This document shows positions 36,173 to 46,230 of a stretch of DNA of 64,000 bases, piece after piece. The notes beneath the pieces were generated by a model, which worked only from the letters and a program-made list of their open reading frames with translations, ran no database searches and was not told the origin of the DNA. Source of the stretch: Halanaerobium saccharolyticum. Its GTDB lineage: Bacteria; Bacillota; Halanaerobiia; Halanaerobiales; Halanaerobiaceae. Each line of letters opens with the position of its first letter. Position 1 is the stretch's first letter. The stretch lies in NCBI RefSeq assembly GCF_003053565.1, contig NZ_QAXS01000006.1, positions 1 through 64,000 of the forward strand. The letters run 5' to 3'. Position numbers and translations under genes: made by a program.

Positions 36173-36234
36173 GAAAAAAACAATTTATTAAGAATTAATT
36201 TCGTAATCATTTTTTTAAGAAAGGAAGAATTATT

Positions 36235-37245
36235 ATGAGTGTTACAATTAAAGATATTGCTGAAAAAGCAGAAGTATCAATCTCAACAGTTTCTAAATCA
36301 CTGAATGATAAAGGTGGTGTCTCTCCTGTTACCAGACAGAAAGTCTTAAATATTGCTAAAGAAATGGGCTATTTTTCTTTCCATTCTCAGGCAAATTTAA
36401 AAACTCATAATATTGCTTTTCTCATGAGTCGAAATCATATTCCTATTTTTAATAATCCCTTTTATACCAGGGTTATTGCAGGAGTGGAAATAGAAGTTGA
36501 AAATTTTGATTATAATCTTTTGTTTTCTACAATTATACTTGATGCCCTGGATAATAAAGAAGTTCCTGCTATTATCAGTCAGAATAAAGTTGATGGTTTA
36601 ATTCTGGCTGGAGCTGATATCAATCAAAAAATGATTAGAGCCATTGAAAAACTTAAGTTTCCAACAGTTTTAGTTGATAATTATTTAAGCTCTCCGATTA
36701 TGGATTCCATTGTTTCTGATAATTTTTCGGGAGCAATGAAAGCAGTTAATTATTTAATTAGTATGGGCCACAAAAATATTGGTTATGCAGGAGGACCTCT
36801 GAGCCATCCCAGTTTTGAAGAAAGATACAAGGCTTTTAAATTAGAAATGATGGAAAATGATTTAGAAATTAATAGTCATTTCGTAAAAATTAAAAGTGAA
36901 TTTGGCCAGGATATGGACCAAAAACTGGCAAAAGAATTCCTAAAGGAAGAAAAACTTCCTACTGCTATTTTTGCGGCCAATGATGCAACTGCGATTGGGC
37001 TATTGCAGACCTTTAATAAATATGGAGTTAAGGTTCCTCAGGATATTTCAATTATTGGCTTTGATAATATTGAACTCACTGCTTTTACTTCGCCGTCAAT
37101 TAGCACTATTTCTGTCGATAAAGAAGGAATGGGCCAGGAAGCTGCACGAAAATTATTTGAGCGCATCCAAAATCCTGAAAAGAAATCAACTAAATCAGTT
37201 ATCCCCACAGAATTGATTGAAAGGGAATCAGTGAGAGAAATTTAA
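36235..37245 (+). CDS. LacI-family transcriptional regulator
   Basis: 336 residues. The N-terminal LacI helix-turn-helix (TIKDIAEKAEVSISTVSKSL) and hinge are followed by a periplasmic-binding-protein-like sugar domain (about 60-336), with FAANDATAIGLL and DISIIGFDNIEL typical of the family. AAGGAAG precedes the ATG. Divergent from the Opp-type oligosaccharide operon, from which it is separated by about 500 bases of palindromic DNA. It is most likely the repressor of that operon; the inducer should be a beta-oligosaccharide. No terminator with a T tract was found after it; a small AGAATCA/TGATTCT stem is at about 37270. Confidence 0.93.
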   Translation: MSVTIKDIAEKAEVSISTVSKSLNDKGGVSPVTRQKVLNIAKEMGYFSFHSQANLKTHNIAFLMSRNHIPIFNNPFYTRVIAGVEIEVENFDYNLLFSTIILDALDNKEVPAIISQNKVDGLILAGADINQKMIRAIEKLKFPTVLVDNYLSSPIMDSIVSDNFSGAMKAVNYLISMGHKNIGYAGGPLSHPSFEERYKAFKLEMMENDLEINSHFVKIKSEFGQDMDQKLAKEFLKEEKLPTAIFAANDATAIGLLQTFNKYGVKVPQDISIIGFDNIELTAFTSPSISTISVDKEGMGQEAARKLFERIQNPEKKSTKSVIPTELIERESVREI

Positions 37246-37356
37246 ATTTTCTACTTTAAGCTTTATTTCAGAATCATTAATTTCTGATTCTAAATCATTA
37301 TTTAATTGATTTAGTTTAATTGTTGCATTTATGCTCTGTTTTTCATTTTCTTTAAG

Positions 37357-38694
37357 AGTATTGTATAATAAGTTGTGTAAATTAAATTTAACGATTTTTT
37401 TAAAATAAAAAAGAGGAATCCTTCTTTAAGTGGTTGAATTATTTATTAGCGAAATAAAAACCAAACCACTAGGAGGACTCCTCATGAAAAGTATAACTGA
37501 TAACCCCAATAATGGTCAAGTGAATTTTGACGATATGATTAATGATTTGATCAAAAATTTTATCGAAAAAATGCTTAAAGGTGAATTAACTGAATTTCTT
37601 AATTACGATAAATATGAATCTGCTGGTAAGAACTCTGGCAATAGCCGCAATGGCAACTATTCTCGTAATTTCCAAACTAAATATGGTGTCATTGAAAAAC
37701 TAGAAGTCCCAAGAGACAGAAATAATGACTTTCAGACTGCTCTATTTGAGCCATATAAACGCCGTGATGACTGGCTGGAGCAGACTGTTATCCAAATGTA
37801 TGCCAGAGGTCTATCCACTCGAGATATAGCCAATTTGATTGAGCAAATGTATGGTCAAAAATACAGTGCTACCAGTGTCAGCAATCTAACAGATATAGCA
37901 GTAAAAGAAATTGAGCAATGGAAAAACAGACCCTTAGAAAAACGCTATAGCGTGCTCTTCATTGATGCTCTAAGCATCAAGATTCGCCGAGAGCATGTTG
38001 GTAATGAATCAGCATATATCATTATTGGAATCAATGAAGAAGGTTATAGAGAGATTCTAGACTTCTACATTGGCGTAACAGAGTCAGCTACACTCTGGGA
38101 AGAAGTACTGATGAACCTTAAATCCAGAGGCGTAGAACAGGTGCTTTTAGGCGTTATGGATGGCCTACCAGGTTTAACTGACGCATTTCTTAAAGTATAT
38201 CCAAAAGCTGATGTTCAACGCTGTGTAGTTCACAAAGTCCGTAATACACTTCATAAAGTTAAGAAGAAACATACAGATGAAATTGTTACTGATCTTAAGA
38301 AAATTTACAAAGCCCCCAGCAGAGAGTATGCAGAGCAGGCCTTAAATGATTTCAGTTCAAAGTGGGATAAACTCTATCCTCACCTGGCTCAAAGCTGGTT
38401 TGAAGATAAAGATGAATTATTTGCTTTCTACAAATATCCAGATAGTATTCAGAAGTCAATTTATACAACAAACTGGATTGAAAGAGCCAATAAAGAAATT
38501 AGAAAAAGACTTAAAACAATGAACAGTTTACCAAATGAAAAAGCAGCAGAAAAAATCTTATATCTTAAGATCATAGACTACAATTCTAAATGGTCAGAAC
38601 GAAGATTAAAAGGATTTTTAGCTACTAGAGATAAGCTAATTCAACTATTTGAAGAAAGATATTAATTTATTTACACAAAATACTTGACGTTACC
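37357..38694 (+). mobile_element. IS256-family insertion sequence
   Basis: About 1.34 kb with one transposase gene. The ends share TTGTGTAAAT exactly (37373-37382, complement at 38669-38678) within 26-base imperfect inverted repeats (about 18 of 26). The right end, read outward-in, begins GGTAACGTCAAG and resembles the terminal repeat I remember for IS256. The left boundary is less certain. I see no 8-base target duplication, so one flank may have been lost or the element may have recombined. Confidence 0.8.
37484..38665 (+). CDS. IS256-family transposase
   Basis: 393 residues from the ATG after AGGAGG; the frame is open for 18 more codons upstream without a binding site. It catalyses cut-out-paste-in transposition through a circular intermediate, as known for the family. 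The DDE residues are visible in LFIDALSIKIR, LGVMDGLPGL and TTNWIERANKEIRKR; CVVHKVRNTL is the family C/H region. Full length, no frameshift, so probably active. Mutator-type (transposase_mut) fold. Confidence 0.96.
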   Translation: MKSITDNPNNGQVNFDDMINDLIKNFIEKMLKGELTEFLNYDKYESAGKNSGNSRNGNYSRNFQTKYGVIEKLEVPRDRNNDFQTALFEPYKRRDDWLEQTVIQMYARGLSTRDIANLIEQMYGQKYSATSVSNLTDIAVKEIEQWKNRPLEKRYSVLFIDALSIKIRREHVGNESAYIIIGINEEGYREILDFYIGVTESATLWEEVLMNLKSRGVEQVLLGVMDGLPGLTDAFLKVYPKADVQRCVVHKVRNTLHKVKKKHTDEIVTDLKKIYKAPSREYAEQALNDFSSKWDKLYPHLAQSWFEDKDELFAFYKYPDSIQKSIYTTNWIERANKEIRKRLKTMNSLPNEKAAEKILYLKIIDYNSKWSERRLKGFLATRDKLIQLFEERY

Positions 38695-40477
38695 TAAAAA
38701 AAGCATCTTCTCTCCTGTTACAGCTTTTAAAAATTTAGTAAAGAAACCGGAAACAGTTCGCTATCCGGCAGAGTCAAATGATGCTGCTAAAAGATACAGG
38801 GGTTTTCATATTAATGATTTAGAAGAATGTATCGGCTGTTCTACCTGCCAGGAAGTCTGTGTTAATGATGCCATTTCGATGGTGGAAATGCTGGATGTAC
38901 CGGCTGAGGAAGGACAGCGAAATGAAAGACCCCAGATTGATTACGGCCGCTGCTGGTGTGGACTCTGTGTTGATGTCTGTACCACCGGTTCTCTGGAAAT
39001 GAGCCGGGACTACAGCTATATTGACCTGGACCCTGATACATTTATAGTTACTCCGGATCAGCATGATATAAATAAAGTTGAACATCCACTCGGATATTTA
39101 AGAGATGAAAATTCTGATCTCTTAGATTTAAAAAGAATTGACATGGAAATGCTGGAGCCGGAAAAAAGAGTCGATTCCTTTATAGAAATTGTAGAAGGTT
39201 TTTCTAAAGAACAGGCGGAAAAGGAAGCTTCTCGCTGTGTGGAGTGTGAAATCTGTACTGAAACCTGTCCTGCCAATATGAATATTCCCCAGTATATCAG
39301 AGGAATTTTTGATGAAGACTTAGAAGAATCTCTGCAGCAGATTTATGAGGATAATCCACTACCTGAGGTCTGCGGCCGAGTCTGCACCCATAAATGTGAG
39401 GGAGTCTGTGCAATCTCCCACCGGGGTGAAGCAGTCTCTATCCGCTGGCTGAAGCGCTATGCAGTCGACAATGTTGATTCTGCCGACTACAAGAAAATTT
39501 TAGGAACAGAAAAAATTGAACAGAATAATAAAAAGGTTGCTGTTGTTGGAGCCGGTCCTGCCGGACTTTCTGCTGCCCACTATTTAAGTGTAATGGGTTA
39601 TCAGATAACAGTTTATGAAAGTAAAGAAAATGCCGGCGGGATGATGCGCTATGGAATCCCTGAATACCGCCTTCCCTATGATGCCCTGGATAAAGACATT
39701 AATTATATTAAGAGTCTCGGGGTAGACTTTGTTTTTAATACCAGGGTTGGCGGGGATATTACTTTAGATGAGCTGCACGAGCAGTATGATGCAGTCTTTG
39801 CAGCCACCGGACTTCACAACGGCCGCAGCACCAGAGTACCGGGAACTGACAACAATAATGTCTATCAGGCTGTTAACCTGCTGGCAGACATTGCCCGCGG
39901 TAAAGAAGTTCCGGTCACCAAAAACTTAGTAGTTATTGGTGGGGGTAATGTAGCGATGGATATTGCCCGCTCCATGGCCAGACTGCAGATGGATAAGTAT
40001 GGTGAGGTAAATATTACTGTTACTTCTTTAGAAACTGAAGATATTATGCCTGCTGACCAGGAAGAAATTGAAGAAGCCCGGGAAGAAGGAGTAGTCTTTA
40101 AACCCGGTCGCGGTCCTAAAGAAATCGAAGTTAATGAAGACGGCTCACTGGCTAATTTATGTACCAACTGCTGTGTTTCTGTCTTTGATGAGGAAATGAA
40201 TTTCAACCCTACTTTTGATGACAGTGATATTGAAAATTACGAATGTGATATGGTAATCGAAGCTATTGGTCAGGGTGGAGATAATTCCTATATTGACGAC
40301 CAGTTTGAAATTGAATATGCTGGCCCCAGAATTAAGATTAATGACTACAGCCAGACTTCAGTTGACTGGCTCTTTGCCGGTGGTGACATTGCCCGTGGTC
40401 CAGATGTAATCAATGCTATCAGAACTGGACATGATGCAGCTGTCGGTATCGATAAGTATTTAAATGATGAATTATAA
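38684..40477 (+). CDS. GltD/NfnB-like NAD(P)H flavoprotein with N-terminal 4Fe-4S ferredoxin domain
   Basis: 597 residues as the frame stands, from TTG. An N-terminal ferredoxin domain has CIGCSTCQEVC and CWCGLCVDVC (about 47-97). A GltD-type Fe-S region follows (CVECEICTETCPAN, CGRVCTHKCEGVC), then FAD- and NAD(P)-binding folds (VAVVGAGPAGLSAAHYL, LVVIGGGNVAMDIA). It would move electrons between NAD(P)H and ferredoxin or a partner. The first four codons belong to the end of the insertion sequence, which ends at about 38694. Native sequence seems to begin at KKSIFSPVTAFKN, and no good ribosome binding site precedes TTG. Expression may be lost or driven from the element. Confidence 0.85.
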   Translation: MTLPKKSIFSPVTAFKNLVKKPETVRYPAESNDAAKRYRGFHINDLEECIGCSTCQEVCVNDAISMVEMLDVPAEEGQRNERPQIDYGRCWCGLCVDVCTTGSLEMSRDYSYIDLDPDTFIVTPDQHDINKVEHPLGYLRDENSDLLDLKRIDMEMLEPEKRVDSFIEIVEGFSKEQAEKEASRCVECEICTETCPANMNIPQYIRGIFDEDLEESLQQIYEDNPLPEVCGRVCTHKCEGVCAISHRGEAVSIRWLKRYAVDNVDSADYKKILGTEKIEQNNKKVAVVGAGPAGLSAAHYLSVMGYQITVYESKENAGGMMRYGIPEYRLPYDALDKDINYIKSLGVDFVFNTRVGGDITLDELHEQYDAVFAATGLHNGRSTRVPGTDNNNVYQAVNLLADIARGKEVPVTKNLVVIGGGNVAMDIARSMARLQMDKYGEVNITVTSLETEDIMPADQEEIEEAREEGVVFKPGRGPKEIEVNEDGSLANLCTNCCVSVFDEEMNFNPTFDDSDIENYECDMVIEAIGQGGDNSYIDDQFEIEYAGPRIKINDYSQTSVDWLFAGGDIARGPDVINAIRTGHDAAVGIDKYLNDEL

Positions 40478-40521
40478 ATAATAGCAGCTAATATCTGCTG
40501 CCTAAGAACTAGAAAAAGCTT

Positions 40522-40552
40522 GAGCCCTTCTATTTTAAGTTTAGAAGGGCTC
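40522..40552. terminator. Bidirectional terminator between convergent genes
   Basis: GAGCCCTTCTA and TAGAAGGGCTC form a perfect 11-base stem with a TTTT tail on plus and AAGCTTTTT on minus. It serves the flavoprotein gene and metA. Confidence 0.9.
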
Positions 40553-40598
40553 TTTTGCATTATAGTTGTCAGTCTAACCATAAAATGCTTTATCTATT

Positions 40599-41516
40599 TT
40601 ATTTAAGTTTGCTCAAATCAAATGGTGTTTCCTGGTAGACATAATAGTTCAGCCAGTTGACAAATAAGAGATTGGCGTGACTGCGCCAGCGCATAATTAT
40701 TTCTTTTTCCGGATCATCATCCCGGTAATAGTTTTTAGGAGGATCCATTTTCATTCCTTTATTAATATCCCGCAGATATTCGTCCTGCAGGCTCTCCCTG
40801 TCATATTCTGAATGTCCGGTAGCAAAAACCTGTCTTCCATTTTTACTGGCTACCAGGTAAATCCCAGACTCCTCTGATTCAGATAAAATCTCCAGCTCAT
40901 CTACTTTTTCAATATCTTCTTTCCTGACCTCAGTATGCCGGGAATGGGGAACAAAAAATAAATCATCAAAGCCGCGCATTAACTTAACATGTTTTTTGTT
41001 TTTATAATGAGGAAAAACTCCAAACATTTTTTCCTCCAGAGGATATTTAGGTACTCCATAGTGGTGATAAAGCCCTGCCTGACTTCCCCAGCAGATATGA
41101 AAAGTGGAAAAAACATGGTGTAAACTCCAGTCCATAATTTTCTGCAGTTCCTCCCAGTAATCAACTTCTTCAAATTCGAGTGTCTCAACTGGAGCTCCGG
41201 TAATAATCATCCCATCATATTTATTATCTTTAATTTCTTCAAAGGTATTGTAAAATTTAATTAGGTGCTCTTCAGATGTATTTTTAGAATTATGGCTGGC
41301 CGGATGCATCAGGTCAATGTCAACCTGCAGGGGTGAATTTCCGATCAGGCGTAAAATCTGGGTTTCTGTTTTGATTTTAGTCGGCATTAAATTTAAAATT
41401 AATATTTTAAGTGAGCGGATATCCTGATGGGTTGCCCGCGATTCTTTCATCACAAATATATTTTCATTTTCAAGGGTTTCTACTGCTGGTAATTCATCCT
41501 GAATCTTAATTGGCAT
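40599..41516 (-). CDS. metA: Homoserine O-acetyltransferase, MetA type
   Basis: 305 residues. It activates homoserine for methionine synthesis. The catalytic Cys142 (HICWGSQAG), His235 and Glu237 (TGHSEYD) align with E. coli MetA without gaps up to residue 142. Position 111 is Glu ([10 protein letters not shown]), whereas E. coli has Gly. From the Bacillus cereus work on this position, Glu111 goes with acetyl-CoA and Gly111 with succinyl-CoA, so O-acetylhomoserine is the likely product. That fits the neighbouring O-acetylhomoserine sulfhydrylase gene. Cytoplasmic. Confidence 0.93.
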   Translation of the reverse strand: MPIKIQDELPAVETLENENIFVMKESRATHQDIRSLKILILNLMPTKIKTETQILRLIGNSPLQVDIDLMHPASHNSKNTSEEHLIKFYNTFEEIKDNKYDGMIITGAPVETLEFEEVDYWEELQKIMDWSLHHVFSTFHICWGSQAGLYHHYGVPKYPLEEKMFGVFPHYKNKKHVKLMRGFDDLFFVPHSRHTEVRKEDIEKVDELEILSESEESGIYLVASKNGRQVFATGHSEYDRESLQDEYLRDINKGMKMDPPKNYYRDDDPEKEIIMRWRSHANLLFVNWLNYYVYQETPFDLSKLK

Positions 41517-41569
41517 TTCTTCTCACTCCTAGCTTCTTAACTTTTAAAAGTTTAAATTCTATAATTTCA

Positions 41570-41609
41570 GGAAAAAGCTTCTCAGTTTTGAATCAGAGAA
41601 ACTTTTTCC
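41570..41609 (-). terminator. Hairpin between metY and metA
   Basis: GGAAAAAG and TTCTC pair with GAGAA and CTTTTTCC across a 12-base loop, 23 bases past the metY stop. The tail is weak (CTGAAATT), so some read-through into metA is likely; no clear metA promoter is seen after it. Confidence 0.6.
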
Positions 41610-41632
41610 ATTAAATATTATGCAATGATTAT

Positions 41633-43000
<1,368 letters not shown>

Positions 43001-43029
43001 TTATAATAAGTTTAATAGATACAAAAAAT

Positions 43030-43055
43030 CCCACTACCTAAAAAATAGGAGTGGG
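43030..43055 (-). terminator. Riboswitch-controlled terminator of metY
   Basis: CCCACT-CCTA and TAGG-T-AGTGGG pair on the minus strand, followed by ATTTTTTG. It lies between the SAM-I aptamer and the metY start, as the expression platform. Confidence 0.85.
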
Positions 43056-43069
43056 TAATTTACTTACTC

Positions 43070-43170
43070 CTTATCTCTCAGGAATCTTCCTGCTGGAATT
43101 AGCACCGGGCAGTAGCTAACTGCTGGTTGCCGGGTTTCAAAGGGCCAGTCCCTCCACCTCTCGCGATAAG
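43070..43170 (-). promoter_or_regulatory. SAM-I riboswitch (S-box) upstream of metY
   Basis: On the minus strand the P1 arms CTTATC and GATAAG enclose AGAGGTGGAGGGACTGGCCC, then TTTGAAACCCGGCAACC, GGTGCTAATTCC and the 3' GAAGATTCCTGAGAGATAAG. These are the conserved cores of the S-box aptamer. High SAM should stabilise the aptamer and allow the downstream terminator to form, switching off metY and perhaps metA. Confidence 0.96.
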
Positions 43171-43187
43171 TTTTATTGTTTTTTATA

Positions 43188-43216
43188 ACTTTAACATAGA
43201 TAAGTAATTCTGTCAA
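43188..43216 (-). promoter_or_regulatory. Promoter of the SAM riboswitch-metY transcript
   Basis: TTGACA (43211-43216), a 17-base spacer and TAAAGT (43188-43193) on the minus strand, about 18 bases before the aptamer. Confidence 0.6.
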
Positions 43217-43283
43217 GAAAAGATTTTTGAAAATTCGCCTTTAAAAATTTGATTATCAAATCAGATCAAATCACAAGACAGGT

Positions 43284-44462
43284 CTACCAGTTCAAATAAT
43301 CATAAAAATCATTACCCGGCACTAGATCACCGAGCACAACTTTTCTTTTTGCACCAGTAGCAGCCGGCAGATTATTACTTCTCCCCTTCATGGTCTGATA
43401 GCCGAGCACTGCAAAGGCGATTGCTTCTTTTGCTTCACTGCTCTGCCCCAGATCTTCCAGAGTTATAACTTTAACTGCTGCAGATATTTCTCTAACAGCA
43501 TATTCTCTAATTTTCTGCATCAGATAATTATTGTAGCTGCCGCCACCGGAGATAATTATTTCATCAATTTCGGAATTTAAAAATCTCTGGTAAGAATCAA
43601 CAATTGCTCTGGCTGTAAATTCAGTAATCGTGGCAAGAATATCATTATCACTCAGCTCAGACTTTTTCGCTCGAGCAATTACTTTTTTAGTATATTCTTC
43701 CCCAAAATCTATTCGGCCTGAGCTTTTGGGAACTTCTTTTTTGATAAAAGGATGCCCCATTAAATAATCTAATAATTTTTGACTGCACTGGCCCCGAGCT
43801 GCCATTTCCCCGTCCTGATCAAAATCTTTTTGATAATCAGTCAGAATTTTAACAGTATAATCAATCATCATATTTCCCGGTCCATTATCACTACCCCGCA
43901 CTTCACTTACAGCTGCCCCGGCAGGAAGATAGGTATAATTAGAAATCCCACCAATGTTCTGCAGCACTCTATTTTTATTCTGATCCTGATAGAGCAGATA
44001 ATCCACATAGGGCACCAGAGGAGCTCCTTCCCCACCTGCAGCCAGATCCCTCATTCTAAAATTGTAGACTGTGGTGATTCCACTTCCTTCTGCAATAAAA
44101 GGAGCAGCTCCAATCTGCAGGGTAACCGGCCTCTCTTCAAGATTATGATAAATTGTCTGGCCGTGGGATGCAATCAGGTCAATATCTACTGCAGAATAAC
44201 CCGATTTCTCAATCAATTTAAAAACTGTTTTGAGAGACTTCTCTCCAATCTCAATATTTAATTCTGCAATTTCTTTAACCCTGCTTTTTTTATAATCTGC
44301 AGCCTTTAAAATCTTATTTTTAAACTCGCGCTCATAGGGCAGAGAAATAAAATCAAGCAGCTCAACTTCTAAATTGTTTTCTGCTTCTGAAATATCTACT
44401 AAAGCAGCATCAATTCCATCAACTGAGGTTCCTGACATTAACGCAATTACTTTTTTACTCAT
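43284..44462 (-). CDS. anmK: Anhydro-N-acetylmuramic acid kinase
   Basis: 392 residues from the ATG of MSKKVIALMSGTSVDGIDAAL; a GTG 19 codons earlier overlaps a GAGG ribosome binding site and cannot be excluded. It hydrolyses and phosphorylates 1,6-anhydroMurNAc to MurNAc-6-phosphate. N-terminal MSGTSVDGID, EVRGSDNGPGNMMIDY and IISGGGSYNNYLM are diagnostic. Substrate comes from lytic transglycosylases, an enzyme type typical of diderms. Last gene of the murein operon; the MurQ enzyme of the same operon takes the product. A weak ATTTGAT/ATCAAAT stem with T tail follows at about 43250. Confidence 0.95.
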   Translation of the reverse strand: MSKKVIALMSGTSVDGIDAALVDISEAENNLEVELLDFISLPYEREFKNKILKAADYKKSRVKEIAELNIEIGEKSLKTVFKLIEKSGYSAVDIDLIASHGQTIYHNLEERPVTLQIGAAPFIAEGSGITTVYNFRMRDLAAGGEGAPLVPYVDYLLYQDQNKNRVLQNIGGISNYTYLPAGAAVSEVRGSDNGPGNMMIDYTVKILTDYQKDFDQDGEMAARGQCSQKLLDYLMGHPFIKKEVPKSSGRIDFGEEYTKKVIARAKKSELSDNDILATITEFTARAIVDSYQRFLNSEIDEIIISGGGSYNNYLMQKIREYAVREISAAVKVITLEDLGQSSEAKEAIAFAVLGYQTMKGRSNNLPAATGAKRKVVLGDLVPGNDFYDYLNW

Positions 44463-44525
44463 CCTGATATTAATAAAAGTTTCTAAAATAATCAGCAGAA
44501 AACTTTTATTAAATCTCACCTCTTT

Positions 44526-46229
44526 CTATTTAATACTTACCGGCAGTTTCCCCTGAGCTTCAATTTTTCCTCTGACTAAATCAGCAGCAGCTTTCTGGCT
44601 GGCCGGGCTGTAATCATAAGTTGTGATAAATGCCTGAACCTGATCCAGATATTTAAAATCATAGGGATTGCGGAGTGCTAAAACTAAAACATTATAGTCT
44701 GCAGCCAGTTTTTCTGCAATATCTGCCTGGCTTCTGTTTACTGCCGCATTATAGGTACAGACAACAACTAAATCACTGCCGTTTAATTTTTGCTCAGCAG
44801 CAGCACTCAACTGATTAGCTTCTAAACTAAGATGTTCGACTCGATTTAGGTCAGTTTTTAAATAATCTAGAAATAAATTGCTTTTTTCTCCTACATCCTC
44901 AGCCAGTGAAACCCTGCCCATTTTAAAATCAATTACACTGATCTTTTTTTCTTTAATATTTTTAAGGGGTAAAACACCCTCATTTTTAACCATCGTCACT
45001 GATTTTTCGGCAATTTCTCTGGCAACTTTCTGGTGAGCAGTAAAATTAATTTTATTTTCATCCGCCTCTTTCAGCTCAGCCAGCCTGATTCTTTTACCTT
45101 TGAGGCTTAAAATTCTTTTTACAGACTGATCTATCCGTTCTTCACTAATCCGGCCGCTTTTAACCGCTTTCAGCACAGCTTCAATTGCATTTTTCTGCTT
45201 TTGATAGCTGTGAGAAACTAAAACGGTGTCACTGCCAGCTTCTATAGTTCTAACAGCTCCCTCTACAGTCCCAAAAGTATTAACTATTGCATTCATTTCC
45301 ATACAGTCAGTAATAATCAGGCCCTCAAAGCCCAGCTCTTTTCTTAATAAATCAGTTAAAACTGCTTTAGAAAGTGTTGCCGGGATCCCCTCTTCCTTTT
45401 CAATTGTTGGAAAATATATATGGGCTGTCATAATACTGTCTACTCCAGCTTCAATTGCCTTTTTAAATGGATATAATTCAACCTGATCCAGGCGGCTGCG
45501 GGAATGCCTGATCACAGGTAAATCCAGATGAGAATCTACTGCTGTATCCCCGTGACCGGGAAAGTGTTTTGCTGTGGCAGTAACTCCCTGTGACTGCAGA
45601 CCTTCAATATAAGCAGTTCCCAATTCAGCAACCAATTCTGGATCCTCACCAAATGAGCGGACACCAATTACCGGATTATCCGGGTTATTATTTACATCCA
45701 GATCAGGTGCCAGGTTAACATTGATCCCTAAATTCTTTAGTTCATCACCTACTGCTTCTCCTGCCTGATAGGCAAGTTTCTGATCAGCAGCAGCCCCCAG
45801 AGCCATATTACCGGGAAAATGAGTTGCTCCTTTTAACCTGGTTACTGTACCACCCTCCTGATCTGCCGAAATAAAAAGCGGCAGCTTTGCTCCAGAGTTT
45901 AGGGCCAGGTCCTGCAGCTTATTTGAAAGCTCTGCCGTCTGAGCCGGGTTAACAATATTTCTGCTGAAATAGATCACTCCTCCAACATGGTAATTCTCAA
46001 TCATATCCTTAATCTCAGCATCTACTTTAGGACCCGAAAATCCAATCTGAAAAAGCTGTCCTACCTTTTCTGCCAGAGACATCTCTGCAATTTTATGCTC
46101 CATTAGTAAATCTCCTCCTCTATTTAAAAAATTAATAATTTTGTTTTCTGAGCTTTCTGCTCTCACTGTCGGAATCAAAAAGAAAATAAGTAAAAGAAAA
46201 ATTGAGCTGAAAATTAGCTGTTTTTTCAT
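44526..46229 (-). CDS. nagZ: Beta-N-acetylhexosaminidase, GH3 (NagZ)
   Basis: 567 residues from the first ATG. It removes GlcNAc from muropeptides. The family motif KHFPGHGDTAVDSHLDLP with the catalytic His, and the nucleophile Asp in IITDCMEMNAI, are present; a C-terminal alpha/beta domain extends to 567 as in Bacillus NagZ. Residues 1-24 form a clear signal peptide (FSSIFLLLIFFLIPTVRA). A second ATG at codon 43 (MEHKIAEMSLAEKVGQ) has a strong AGGAGGAG 9 bases before it, while the first ATG has only a weak site but is coupled to the upstream stop. Both a periplasmic and a cytoplasmic form are possible. Confidence 0.95.
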   Translation of the reverse strand: MKKQLIFSSIFLLLIFFLIPTVRAESSENKIINFLNRGGDLLMEHKIAEMSLAEKVGQLFQIGFSGPKVDAEIKDMIENYHVGGVIYFSRNIVNPAQTAELSNKLQDLALNSGAKLPLFISADQEGGTVTRLKGATHFPGNMALGAAADQKLAYQAGEAVGDELKNLGINVNLAPDLDVNNNPDNPVIGVRSFGEDPELVAELGTAYIEGLQSQGVTATAKHFPGHGDTAVDSHLDLPVIRHSRSRLDQVELYPFKKAIEAGVDSIMTAHIYFPTIEKEEGIPATLSKAVLTDLLRKELGFEGLIITDCMEMNAIVNTFGTVEGAVRTIEAGSDTVLVSHSYQKQKNAIEAVLKAVKSGRISEERIDQSVKRILSLKGKRIRLAELKEADENKINFTAHQKVAREIAEKSVTMVKNEGVLPLKNIKEKKISVIDFKMGRVSLAEDVGEKSNLFLDYLKTDLNRVEHLSLEANQLSAAAEQKLNGSDLVVVCTYNAAVNRSQADIAEKLAADYNVLVLALRNPYDFKYLDQVQAFITTYDYSPASQKAAADLVRGKIEAQGKLPVSIK

Positions 46230-46230
46230 T

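Noticed and set aside
37260-37300. Terminator of the LacI-family gene
   Set aside because: The AGAATCA/TGATTCT stem is only 7 bases and has no T tract, so it is not listed as a terminator.
37349-38702. Target-site duplication of the IS256-type element
   Set aside because: The 8 bases outside the inferred ends do not match, so no duplication is claimed; the left end may be misplaced.
39865-40206. Minus-strand frame of 113 codons inside the flavoprotein gene
   Set aside because: Antisense shadow of a gene with clear Fe-S, FAD and NAD(P) motifs; Ser/Thr-rich low-complexity translation and no ribosome site.
40599-41516. Homoserine O-succinyltransferase
   Set aside because: Glu at position 111 and the adjacent metY point to acetyl-CoA as donor.
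43779-44261. Plus-strand frame of 160 codons inside anmK
   Set aside because: Antisense shadow; the minus-strand protein has the diagnostic AnmK motifs, and this frame lacks a ribosome site and any recognisable motif.
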